In this document: positions 54,265 to 62,562 of the stretch, one piece after another
Numbering within the stretch: position 1 is the stretch's first letter
Layout: each line of letters opens with the position of its first letter
Source: Parachlamydia sp. AcF125
GTDB taxonomy: Bacteria > Chlamydiota > Chlamydiia > Chlamydiales > Parachlamydiaceae
Length of the DNA stretch: 64,000 nt
NCBI RefSeq assembly: GCF_018342475.1
Contig: NZ_JAEMUD010000003.1
Span: forward strand, 310,001 to 374,000
Reading direction: 5' to 3'
Position numbers and translations under genes: made by a program
The notes under the pieces: model-generated
The model's input: only the letters and a program-made list of their open reading frames with translations
What the model was told of the DNA's origin: nothing
Databases searched by the model: none

Positions 54265-56562
54265 CTAGCTGGTAATGTTTAAATATCGCTTAAAAATTTT
54301 ATTGCTGCGCACGTCTTTATATAGCTGAAAAGCTCCCTCATTCTCAGGTAAAATTTCCTTATTATAATTATAAATTGAAGGCATTTTTCCTTCTTTATCT
54401 GTGAGTGTCTGATTAGCACCAGCTTCTAATAAAATAAAAATAGTGTTTTGATAATTTTTTTTAATTTTCTCTCGAGTTGCTGCGTCTTTCGCTCCCGCTA
54501 TTCCCTTAACTCCCCCGATAACAGCTAGATGCAAAGCAGTTTTTTTGCTGTCTTCTCCCTGAGAATTTACTTCAGCTCTTACTTCCTTAATAAGAAATGC
54601 AACATTATGAGGGTGACCCAAAGAGGCAGCCCTGCGCAAGACAAGATCTACAGAATCGTCTTTATATTTTTCCTTTATCTCCTCTAATTTTACTTTCTTA
54701 TATGGTTCTAGGCAAGCTTCCATATACTTTCGATCCTGCTGTACAAGCTGTTCTAAGACTTTAGGAGGCGTCCCCCATACCTGCATTAAAAAAGGATTGG
54801 CAAATAATTCGCTCTCCTTTACTGAAAGAGAAGGCTTATTCACTTCTTGTGGAAAAGGAAATCCCTGGTCTTCTAGCCAATTATAATCTTTTAATTCATC
54901 TAATTTTGTTTTAAAATTGTCCCATTGTGCTTGAAAATTTTTAATCTCCTCCTCGCTTTTCAGCTGGTTTATTAACGGGTCCAAAAATTGATTTATTTCT
55001 AATATTCCTTTTATTATTTGAATTACCGTCCACTTTCCTTCTTTCTGTAAAATAAAATTTCTTATTTGATTGCTTATAGAAGGCAGCCCCAAACTATCTA
55101 CCTGTTTATCAAATTTTACTAAATAGTCGATGAGCAGCTGAACCCATTTAAAATGCTCTGGGTTATTGTTCTCAATCCTTTTAATCGTAGGAATAAAAAA
55201 CTTCTCCTCTTCATCTTCATACATTAATTTTTTAAAATCTTCTGGATTTACAATACCAGAACACGCTAAATAAATTAGCACTGCAGGCGTGCTAATAAAA
55301 TAAGCCAGTCGAGTTTGAAGCATAAGCTCTTCATAAACAGGAAGAGGAGTATAACTCCTTTTCTCGCCCTCTTTGCTCTCCTTTATCAGATGGTTGCTTT
55401 TTATCATTTCTATGCACTTTTTTACATGTGATTCAAAAGGAACTTCTTGACAAAAAGATTTGATTTTCTCTTTTTCGCTTTCGCCAATGAGATAATGGCC
55501 CCATTTTAATTGGGCGTAATTTACCCCATAATCCCATAAAATTTTCTCACCTTCTTGAATACCTGTAATTTCTCCCCCCATAAAAAGAATTCTAGCAGGT
55601 TGCCCTCTTGTATTGTTTAGCTCAACAATAAAAATATTAGGCCATCCATCATTAGCGTGACGAGAAATATTGCCATGAGTGTCCGCATTTAAAAAAGAGC
55701 ACTCATATGGCTCTGAAAAATGTTTTAGTTGTTCAAGAAAGCTAGGTTCTGCATCCCTTTTTGTGATAAATCTTCCTGTGTACTCGCAAATAACTTCTCC
55801 AAACCCTAGATTTTGGCCAGCAAGGACCCCCCAAGCATCAATAAAATTACCCTGACCATCTGGTAATCTTTCTTTTTTCAAGATAAGCGCTGGCGGGTTT
55901 AGACGCATCTTTTGGTAAGCTTTTGGTAAAAATAGTTGTATAGCTAACTCTTGCAGCCCTTCTACTTGCTTTACATTACTTTTCCAATAAGTTTTAAGAA
56001 AATCAAATGAATAGAAAGGCTCATCTGTGTAAGTGGTAAGAGCTGTATACTTCTTTATCTCTTCTATTTCCACTTTTCTCTTATTGCTTTCCTCTTCTTG
56101 CAAATATAGAGGGCGAGAATCGATGGCAGGCTCTAAACCGAAAAATTTTCTCAAACAAGATGGAGTAGCTCCAAGTCTTGTCATCACATTTAAATTAGGC
56201 TGAAATTTTAAAAAAGCTTGAAAAATTTCATATGAAACTAAAGCTGCGTGATGCAGAGCCGTCCATCCGTATACATCACGACTGTTAGGATCTGCCCCAG
56301 CTTCAAGAAGAGCATTTACCACCTCTACGCGTTTTTTCAAAGTAGCAATATGTAAAGCAGAAAATTGATATTGGCTGTTATCGCACGTGGAGAGGATTTC
56401 CCTTTTTGACCCCCTAATGAACTCAAAAATTTTTTCATTGGTGGGATCGTGAGCTATAAGATAATTGAGAACATTCTTTCTCTGTTGTGTTGGGGGATAT
56501 AACTGTTCCCACTCATTTTGTGATAAAAAAGAACATTGATCAGAAAGTGAAGAAGGTTCCAT
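54265..56562 (-). CDS. Ankyrin-repeat/SET-domain protein, host-directed effector candidate
   Basis: A 765-residue protein combining two eukaryote-like modules. Ankyrin repeats lie at about 66-130 (SALHIATLKKRVEVVNALLE, AGADPNSRDVYGWTALHHAA) and again at about 642-735 (TALHLAVIGG, IFILLEAGANQTLTDKEGK). Residues 235-350 match a SET lysine-methyltransferase domain: DAWGVLAGQNLGFGEVICEY, then TGRF; the SAM-site motif NISRHANDGWPN; and GEKILWDYGVNY. SET plus ankyrin is the architecture of the Legionella effector LegAS4/RomA, which methylates host chromatin. The N-terminus has no Sec signal and is Ser-rich. AGGAG lies just upstream of the ATG. Methylation of host histones is an inference; the motifs themselves are intact. 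Confidence 0.9.
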   Translation of the reverse strand: MEPSSLSDQCSFLSQNEWEQLYPPTQQRKNVLNYLIAHDPTNEKIFEFIRGSKREILSTCDNSQYQFSALHIATLKKRVEVVNALLEAGADPNSRDVYGWTALHHAALVSYEIFQAFLKFQPNLNVMTRLGATPSCLRKFFGLEPAIDSRPLYLQEEESNKRKVEIEEIKKYTALTTYTDEPFYSFDFLKTYWKSNVKQVEGLQELAIQLFLPKAYQKMRLNPPALILKKERLPDGQGNFIDAWGVLAGQNLGFGEVICEYTGRFITKRDAEPSFLEQLKHFSEPYECSFLNADTHGNISRHANDGWPNIFIVELNNTRGQPARILFMGGEITGIQEGEKILWDYGVNYAQLKWGHYLIGESEKEKIKSFCQEVPFESHVKKCIEMIKSNHLIKESKEGEKRSYTPLPVYEELMLQTRLAYFISTPAVLIYLACSGIVNPEDFKKLMYEDEEEKFFIPTIKRIENNNPEHFKWVQLLIDYLVKFDKQVDSLGLPSISNQIRNFILQKEGKWTVIQIIKGILEINQFLDPLINQLKSEEEIKNFQAQWDNFKTKLDELKDYNWLEDQGFPFPQEVNKPSLSVKESELFANPFLMQVWGTPPKVLEQLVQQDRKYMEACLEPYKKVKLEEIKEKYKDDSVDLVLRRAASLGHPHNVAFLIKEVRAEVNSQGEDSKKTALHLAVIGGVKGIAGAKDAATREKIKKNYQNTIFILLEAGANQTLTDKEGKMPSIYNYNKEILPENEGAFQLYKDVRSNKIFKRYLNITS

Positions 56563-57605
56563 TTCTACTCCTTATAAATTGCTTAAATAAATTGCTTAAC
56601 AATATTCCCTGGCTTGAAGCCATTTATCTTATCGAAAAAATTTATCCAGCCCATTTCCTTGCTATTCTTCATGAGCTTTTATTTTCCATACTTTGCTATG
56701 GCCTCTCTTTTACACGATCACATTTGCAAAAGCAAATTATTTCAGGATACCTTTCCACTAAAAACTCTAATAAGGAAAGAATCCATCCATATGAACAGCC
56801 TTCTAACTATCAAACCTGATTTTCGCTTGGTTAATAGCTGGCCTTTCTGCAGAATTTGGTAGAGTTATCGTTCCAATCTATCGCTATAGACGCTCGGCTT
56901 CATCGTGGGTAAACCTACGATTTTTTCGGAAAACTTTGAATTTGGAAGGATTAAAAATCAGTGTATTTACAAAACAAATTTTTTTGCATCTCTCATGGCA
57001 TGTCCGATGAATTTGGTCAGAAGGCATTACATTTAGCTGAGAAAAAAAGGCAACCATGAAGCTGTATTGCCTTTTTTCATACAGATCCTTATTAACAGTT
57101 ACAACTTTAGTTACCTGCCAAGTACAAGGAGTAATTCATCCTTAAAAATTTATAGATAAGTTATTCAGAAAAATTAGGATAAAATTATTATTTTAATATT
57201 TACCCCAAATACATGTAAATTTGAGCTAATGCCAGGCATTGCCTAGCTAAATCCCGGAAAGTTTCCTACCAAGAGCCAATCTTCCTGGCATAACAAAAAA
57301 AGCAAGGTAAAATGCCTCTTATAGATTTGCATCTTAAGACACATCAGTTTGAGCAAAATCTTATTTAATCCTCATGGATTAAGTTTTCCTTTTCTGGCAA
57401 AAGAGGCAACTTTTTTGATTAAATTCGCCCCCTCCTTTACATCAAAATAATTATCAATTACAGCCTACGACAATGCCATGTATAATTTTAAAACATAGCG
57501 GTTTAGCTTTCTATCAAGCTATGCCTACATTCTTTGTAAGTATCTTTCGCATAAAATGTTCGATTGATTTGCCTTCCATTTTTCTTTTGAAAACTAACCA
57601 TACGA
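56563..57605. other. Gene-poor region with a strong hairpin
   Basis: Over 1 kb without an intact gene. Short frames near 56590-56860 (LIEKIYPAHFLAILHELLFS) look like fragments but match nothing known to me. A strong bidirectional terminator-like hairpin lies at 57043-57077. Confidence 0.4.
57043..57077. terminator. Bidirectional rho-independent terminator
   Basis: AAAAAAGGCAA (57043-57053) and TTGCCTTTTTT (57067-57077) pair over 11 bp with a 13-base loop. The A- and T-runs flank the core, so it could stop transcripts from both sides. Confidence 0.65.
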
Positions 57606-58021
57606 GCGATATTGGAACCAGATATTCAGCAAATCCGCACATTGGCTATAGTGGCTCGCAAAGCCGGTAGGATTGAGCAAGTTAAAAAGCTTTTGGAAAT
57701 TGTTGCTCTCGCTTCTCTGTTGGGTGCTGTTTTGCACAGCTTTTAAGCATTATCTCCATTCAAGATGGTCAGTACGATACAGCCTCTCAATACTTTCTTG
57801 AGACTATGCATCTTGATCCTAACAATCTCCTTTACCCTGCCAGCTTAGCCGGAGCGCTCCTTCAAGTAAAAAACCTAGAAGAGGCCCTTACAATGCTTGC
57901 TCTTTATCCTGACCGTACCGAAGGATTGAAACATCTTGATGCAGCAATATTGAGTCTTGGAGATTTTGACACGGCTGAAAAATTACTGCTCAAAGCCATT
58001 AGCTTGAATCCTTCCATCTAG
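57606..58021 (+). pseudogene. Decayed TPR-repeat gene
   Basis: Two overlapping frames make one TPR-like text. The first, from about 57606, reads IRTLAIVARKAGRIEQVKKL and stops near 57747. The second runs from 57743 to 58021 and reads GQYDTASQYFLETMHLDPNN, LLYPASLAGALLQVKNLEEA, LGDFDTAEKLLLKAISLNPS. Each has the A-x-Y/F-x-x-A pattern of TPR helices. One frameshift and the lack of a start mark it as a remnant; a short protein from the ATG at 57806 is possible but unlikely. Confidence 0.5.
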
Positions 58022-58212
58022 AAGACTCCCATTGAATTTAGGCGCTTGTTTTTTCAAATCCACTATAAATGAAGAAGCTGCCGCAGTTTGCGGACGTATT
58101 CTTCATATCTTGCTTATTGCGATGGAACGGCCATGTACGTCATAGATTTTTTAGAAGCGTGGTAATTTGAAGGGTTTTATCACTAATTGCTAAGAGGGGA
58201 AATAGACAGCTG

Positions 58213-59949
58213 CTAGTGGTTTAGGCATTGTAAAAGAGACGAGGCGGCGATAATGCGCAACGATTGGAAAGGCTCTTCTAACTGCTCGATCAAAAAGGGA
58301 ATAGAGGTGCTGGAACCCACTCTTCCCAACCCTTCTAGGATTTTTTCTTTAAGTTCTCGCGAAGCCTGTGGATAAGCTGTTTGTAAGGTCTGAATAGCTT
58401 TCTCCCCTCTCCCCCATAAGGCGAGGACCAGGGCTGCTTGGATACGAATTTGAGGATCGGGATCCTGAATCAGATTTTCAATGATTTCTACGGCTTCTTG
58501 GTTGCCTTCTGTCAAAAGAAGGATAGATGCCATTCCAGAAATTCCCCAACGCTTCTCTTTTAAAAAATGTTTAATAGCTTCCTGAGCTTTTGGTGATTGC
58601 ATGATGGCTAAAATATTTAAAATCTCTAAACGAGTGGATTGGTCGACACTTTCAGGGTAGCATGGGATATCTTCAGCATGTTTGATGGTGCTAACTGCCA
58701 AGGCTTTAAAAATCCCAAATTCCTCCCACATCCATCTTTCCGGATGGTTTTTCAAGCCCTCTTCCAGTACGCTGCAAGCTTTTTCAATGTCTGTTTGTTG
58801 GTGAATGAGCCCTAAAGCGGCATTAAGTTGCACAAAAGGTTCATTTTCTTCATTTAAAGCATATTGAAGAAGTGCAATGCCATACTTTCCAGTCGAGACT
58901 AAAGCTCCTGCCGCTTTTACCCGGATGGCTTTGTCTGCATGTTGTAAAAGCTGCCTAAAAACTTCTTCACCGCTTGGATGTTCTGTCAAGACCAAAATCC
59001 AAGCTGCTGATATCACCACTTCGGGGTCTCGATCTTGGATTAATCGCAAAGCCCTGTTAATCGTCTGCTCCCGATAAGGAGATGTGCGCCCTAATAGCCC
59101 CAAGACCTGCAAAGCGACGGCGCGCACTTGAGCGTGGGAGTCTTGTGTCAAATCGAGCATCTCTTCTAGATCATCCACGAGCGACCATTTATAAACAAGT
59201 TGACAGGCCAGTAAACGCAATCCCATTCGATTACTTTGAACAAGTTCATGCAATTGCTCATGCGAGATCGATTCCATCATGGTAGAAAGGGCAACTGCTG
59301 CAGCCATTTTTTCTTCCAGAGTGCTCCTCTCATCTGCCAAAATTTTGATTAAATACGGCTTGGCATCCAAGACCTTCATCTCTCCTACCGCCTGAATGGC
59401 CTCTTGATAAACCTTCCAATTTCTTTCTTGGCACAACAATAAAAGAACTTTTTTACAAAGAATCTCATCGCGCATATGAGAGGAAAGTTCCACAATTGCT
59501 CGTCGAATAAAAGCATTCGAGTCCTTAAAATGATGAGCTAGTAGGCTGACTCCACGGGCATCTTGGCTAAAAAAAGCGGCTAGCAATGAAACAACTCGAA
59601 TGATTGGAGAGGGAGAAGAAGCGCCTTTATGGATGATTCCCCAGGCCATTTCTTCCATAATTTGCCGGGAATCTTGATCAGATGCCCCTTGTTTATAAGA
59701 TTTCCAAGCAGACACGATCTCCTTTTCATCTCCTTTAGCTGATAAGGCTTGGATGTAAGCCTTATGGATAAAGGGAGAATTGGGAAAAGTGCGGATTCCT
59801 TGCAAGGCCTCACGGCAAGCTTCGTCCACATCGTTTAGCACTAAATGGGCATGGATATGCTTGACAATGGTTTCTTCATTAAATTCACTTGAAAAGAGGT
59901 TTTGCACGGAGGACAAACAAAGTACAAATACAAGTAAGAAGAGTTTCAT
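58213..59949 (-). CDS. Exported HEAT-repeat protein
   Basis: A 578-residue protein with an N-terminal signal peptide (MKLFLLVFVLCLSSVQNLFS). The rest is made of HEAT-like helical repeats: IRRAIVELSSHMRDEILCKK, AQVRAVALQVLGLLGRTS, PEVVISAAWILVLTEHPSGE, IRVKAAGALVSTGKYGIALL, PQIRIQAALVLALWGRGEKA. Such solenoids bind other proteins. It resembles PBS-lyase/HEAT proteins conserved in Chlamydiae, but a specific role is not known to me. It overlaps the isochorismatase-family gene by four bases (ATGA) and is the last gene of the operon. Confidence 0.85.
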   Translation of the reverse strand: MKLFLLVFVLCLSSVQNLFSSEFNEETIVKHIHAHLVLNDVDEACREALQGIRTFPNSPFIHKAYIQALSAKGDEKEIVSAWKSYKQGASDQDSRQIMEEMAWGIIHKGASSPSPIIRVVSLLAAFFSQDARGVSLLAHHFKDSNAFIRRAIVELSSHMRDEILCKKVLLLLCQERNWKVYQEAIQAVGEMKVLDAKPYLIKILADERSTLEEKMAAAVALSTMMESISHEQLHELVQSNRMGLRLLACQLVYKWSLVDDLEEMLDLTQDSHAQVRAVALQVLGLLGRTSPYREQTINRALRLIQDRDPEVVISAAWILVLTEHPSGEEVFRQLLQHADKAIRVKAAGALVSTGKYGIALLQYALNEENEPFVQLNAALGLIHQQTDIEKACSVLEEGLKNHPERWMWEEFGIFKALAVSTIKHAEDIPCYPESVDQSTRLEILNILAIMQSPKAQEAIKHFLKEKRWGISGMASILLLTEGNQEAVEIIENLIQDPDPQIRIQAALVLALWGRGEKAIQTLQTAYPQASRELKEKILEGLGRVGSSTSIPFLIEQLEEPFQSLRIIAASSLLQCLNH

Positions 59950-60500
59950 TTCACAAGTTGGCTTATTTGCTTAAATTCGGCAGCCGCTGCATCCTGTAAT
60001 AACTCAAATAACACTGTTTCGACGCTGCTGATACGCACTCCGCAATCGCGCATTTCGGCAATGGCTGTTGAAAAATTGGAGATGGAGCGAGAAGAGATCG
60101 CATCATTTAAGACAGTCACTTCCCGCTTTGCAGAAAGCAGATCTTTTGCCGTTTGCAACATGCAAACATGCGCTTCAATACCGATTAAAACCCATTGAGT
60201 AATCTTATGTTGGCTTTCAAAACTTAAAAATGCCTTTTCTTTGGCACAAGAGAAGGCCGTTTTTTCTATCACCACTGGATTCTGCGGAAGAGCATTTTTT
60301 AGTTTTGCCACAGTCGGCTTTAGTCCTTTCGGATATTGCTCTGTCACTAAAATAGGCAAATTCAAGATTTTAAATCCTTCTACCACTTGTATCATGGAAC
60401 GCAGTACTTCGCCTGAGCGTTCCATATAAGGATAAAGGCTTTCTTGAACATCAATGACTAGCAGTCCTGTTTGATGGCGCGCAAGCTTAAAAGGATGCAT
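59946..60500 (-). CDS. Isochorismatase-family hydrolase (YcaC-like)
   Basis: A 184-residue cysteine hydrolase of the isochorismatase superfamily. The catalytic triad is visible: Asp in GLLVIDVQES, Lys in VVIEKTAFSC, and the Cys nucleophile in GIEAHVCMLQTA. The length suits the YcaC-like subgroup whose substrates are mostly unknown; true isochorismatase is unlikely because the protein is shorter and lacks the carrier domain. It lies 24 bases after the HIT gene and is coupled to the HEAT gene by a four-base overlap. The presence of menF elsewhere in the window is probably unrelated. Confidence 0.88.
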   Translation of the reverse strand: MHPFKLARHQTGLLVIDVQESLYPYMERSGEVLRSMIQVVEGFKILNLPILVTEQYPKGLKPTVAKLKNALPQNPVVIEKTAFSCAKEKAFLSFESQHKITQWVLIGIEAHVCMLQTAKDLLSAKREVTVLNDAISSRSISNFSTAIAEMRDCGVRISSVETVLFELLQDAAAAEFKQISQLVK

Positions 60501-60524
60501 ACGATTCCTCTTTATCTTCTGTCC

Positions 60525-60857
60525 TTATGCCAAAGGGCCTAATTGGCGCCCACCGATCAAATGGAAGTGCAAGTGAAAAATGGTTTGGCCCGCTAACGGA
60601 CCGTTATTCGTTAACAACCGGTACCCTTCTAATAGATTAAACTGGGCAGCCAATTGCTGGGCAACTTGCATGATTTCGGCGATTAAGGGCAAATCCTCCG
60701 GAGTAACAGATTGCAAATCGGGAATCTCTTTTTTAGGCACGATCAATACATGCACAGGGGCAGCGGGATGAATATCCTTAAAAGCAATAATTCTTTCATT
60801 TTCAAACACTTTATCGCAAGGCAATTCACCGTTAATGATTTTCTTAAAGAGAGTCAT
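60525..60857 (-). CDS. HIT-family nucleotide hydrolase (HinT-like)
   Basis: A 110-residue histidine-triad protein that hydrolyses adenylated or AMP-amide substrates. The triad FHLHFHLIGGR (His-x-His-x-His) closes the fold, and the N-terminus LFKKIINGELPCDKVFENER then IIAFKDIHPAAPVHVLIVPK is typical of HinT/PKCI proteins. Length is normal. It overlaps the MYG1 gene by four bases. In C. trachomatis a HIT gene (CT385) is also next to an MYG1/UPF0160 gene (CT386), so this order is ancestral. Confidence 0.95.
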   Translation of the reverse strand: MTLFKKIINGELPCDKVFENERIIAFKDIHPAAPVHVLIVPKKEIPDLQSVTPEDLPLIAEIMQVAQQLAAQFNLLEGYRLLTNNGPLAGQTIFHLHFHLIGGRQLGPLA

Positions 60858-61744
60858 AACACCTTTTTTTCTTTATTAAGGATATAATCCAAAGCATTGA
60901 GGGCATCTTCGCGTGTTTCCCAAACAGAAATAAAGCGCCCTTTATGGCAAAAAATTGCTCCGTCAATGCCTGAAATTTTTTTGAGCTCTTCATCAATTAA
61001 TCCGGCCCATTCTTGGGGCAAAGGAAAACGCACATTCATTCTATCTTCGTAGGTAGGAGGAATGCCTCGTAGTTTCCAATGGCTTCCTGAGGGCATAATG
61101 ACAAACTTGGCAGGATGGTTGACTCCATCTAATTCGAAAAAAGTCTCTAACCACGGGATCCCTTTTTCAAAAATTAAGCACTCAGAGTATTTATTCATGG
61201 TTTCTTCCACCACTTGCCGACAAGATTGGGTATAGCAATACCGCTCCCACAAACGCCTTAAATGCCCAAGAGCAAATTCTAAAGCTTCAAAAAATGCTTC
61301 GTTTTGAACTTGTGGGGATGCGTTGTGGTCAATCGGACTAAAGTTTGAAACCACATGAGAATAGGTGCATAAGCCTTGAATTTGAGGATCGTTTCCATTG
61401 TCTGAAGCATCCACCCCTAAAATTAAGGCGTGATTAAAAAATTGATATTCGTTCGGCTTGAGAATTCCTTGATCTTTTAAGTAGAGCAAAGTCATGCCTG
61501 CACTGCTCATCATTCCTTGATATTGCACTTGATGATGATCGAACAATTTTTGCGCCGGATCATAAATTCCCCCCACATCACATACATATTCGCAACTAGC
61601 GAGTTGCTCGAGAGAACGGGTCCTAACGATTTTATCCGAATCGATCAAATCAAAAAGCAAGAGAAGCGCACACGCCGTCACCTCATCTGCATGAAATGCT
61701 CCGTCGTGAGTCCCTAAGCTTCTTGGCACTTTTTGATCTTCCAT
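60854..61744 (-). CDS. MYG1/UPF0160-family putative metal-dependent hydrolase
   Basis: A 296-residue MYG1-family protein, related to DHH-type phosphoesterases and to eukaryotic MYG1 exonucleases. The signature SLGTHDGAFHADEVTA opens the domain; VGGIYDPAQKLFDHHQVQY carries the DHH-like metal site; LILGVDASDNGND is a second conserved block. The C-terminus ends with GAIFCHKGRFISVWETREDA. The ATG at 61744 is preferred over a frame open to 61810, because the family begins just before SLGTHDG and GAGG lies upstream. It is the first gene of the MYG1-HIT-isochorismatase-HEAT operon. Confidence 0.9.
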   Translation of the reverse strand: MEDQKVPRSLGTHDGAFHADEVTACALLLLFDLIDSDKIVRTRSLEQLASCEYVCDVGGIYDPAQKLFDHHQVQYQGMMSSAGMTLLYLKDQGILKPNEYQFFNHALILGVDASDNGNDPQIQGLCTYSHVVSNFSPIDHNASPQVQNEAFFEALEFALGHLRRLWERYCYTQSCRQVVEETMNKYSECLIFEKGIPWLETFFELDGVNHPAKFVIMPSGSHWKLRGIPPTYEDRMNVRFPLPQEWAGLIDEELKKISGIDGAIFCHKGRFISVWETREDALNALDYILNKEKKVL

Positions 61745-62562
61745 GGTGGGCCTCAAAGTAACTGCCAGGCAAATATGACACCTTATCATTTCTTGTAGCC
61801 ATACGGGCAATAAGATTTTTGCCTTCTTAAAAAAGGAACATTATGTCACAACTGGATTTTATGCAAAAGCTTAACCTGAAGAGAAATACTCTTTAGAAGA
61901 GAATTTATCCTTCAAGTTATAAACAAGCGATCACCCAGCAGAAATGCCTATCAAAATTTCTTGGAGCTCTTTCAGCTTTTAAACTTAAATACCTTAAAAT
62001 TAGGTTATTACGACAAAAAGCTTTTCTAGCAACCTTAAAAGGTAACCATTTTTCGCAAGGAAAATAAGCGCAAATCCATTTTTTAAAAACATCCTATCGA
62101 CAAAATATCCACAAAAAAACCCACACAGATAGAGGCATTTCACAATTTTAGTGAACAAAAGGCGCTATGGAAATCTCCCCTCTTTAATGTTAAAATAATT
62201 CTTCAAAATTAAATCGCAACCTCCTCTAACTTAAATTTTGCATTTTACTTAAGGAGAGTATCAGAGCGATTTGAACATCCCTCCAAGTTTTTTTGCAGAT
62301 GACCTATCAGGTAAGCTAAAAACGGGATCCCCCTTTAGCTTTGTGGATAAAGGGGCAAGAGGCTTTCAGTTTTACCTAGCGATTGCTGGGAGTGGTTCCC
62401 ATCCCTGCCTCACCCTTTTAGTCCTACTCCCCTTAAAAAGGCTGCGGAAGCAAGCTGAGTCCCCGTTTCCCCTGGCAAAGAGGGCTCTAAAATTACTCGT
62501 CGTAAATCTCTGCTTAAACTATGATGAAAAATCCTTAAAAATTAGGAGTAAAAAGCTATCCT
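61745..62562. other. Long divergent spacer
   Basis: About 800 bases between the divergent MYG1 operon and the right-edge gene. A+T-rich, with one DnaA-box-like ATATCCACA (62105-62113) that is isolated. A 100-codon frame (62271-62573) runs into the next gene's start and has unlikely composition. GGAG (62545-62548) lies 14 bases before the ATG at 62563. Confidence 0.4.

Noticed and set aside
59946-60500. True isochorismatase linked to the men operon's isochorismate
   Set aside because: The protein is of the short YcaC-like type, and it lies 53 kb away in a different operon.
62105-62113. DnaA-box-like ATATCCACA suggesting a replication origin
   Set aside because: Only one near-match was seen, without a cluster or a dnaA/dnaN gene.
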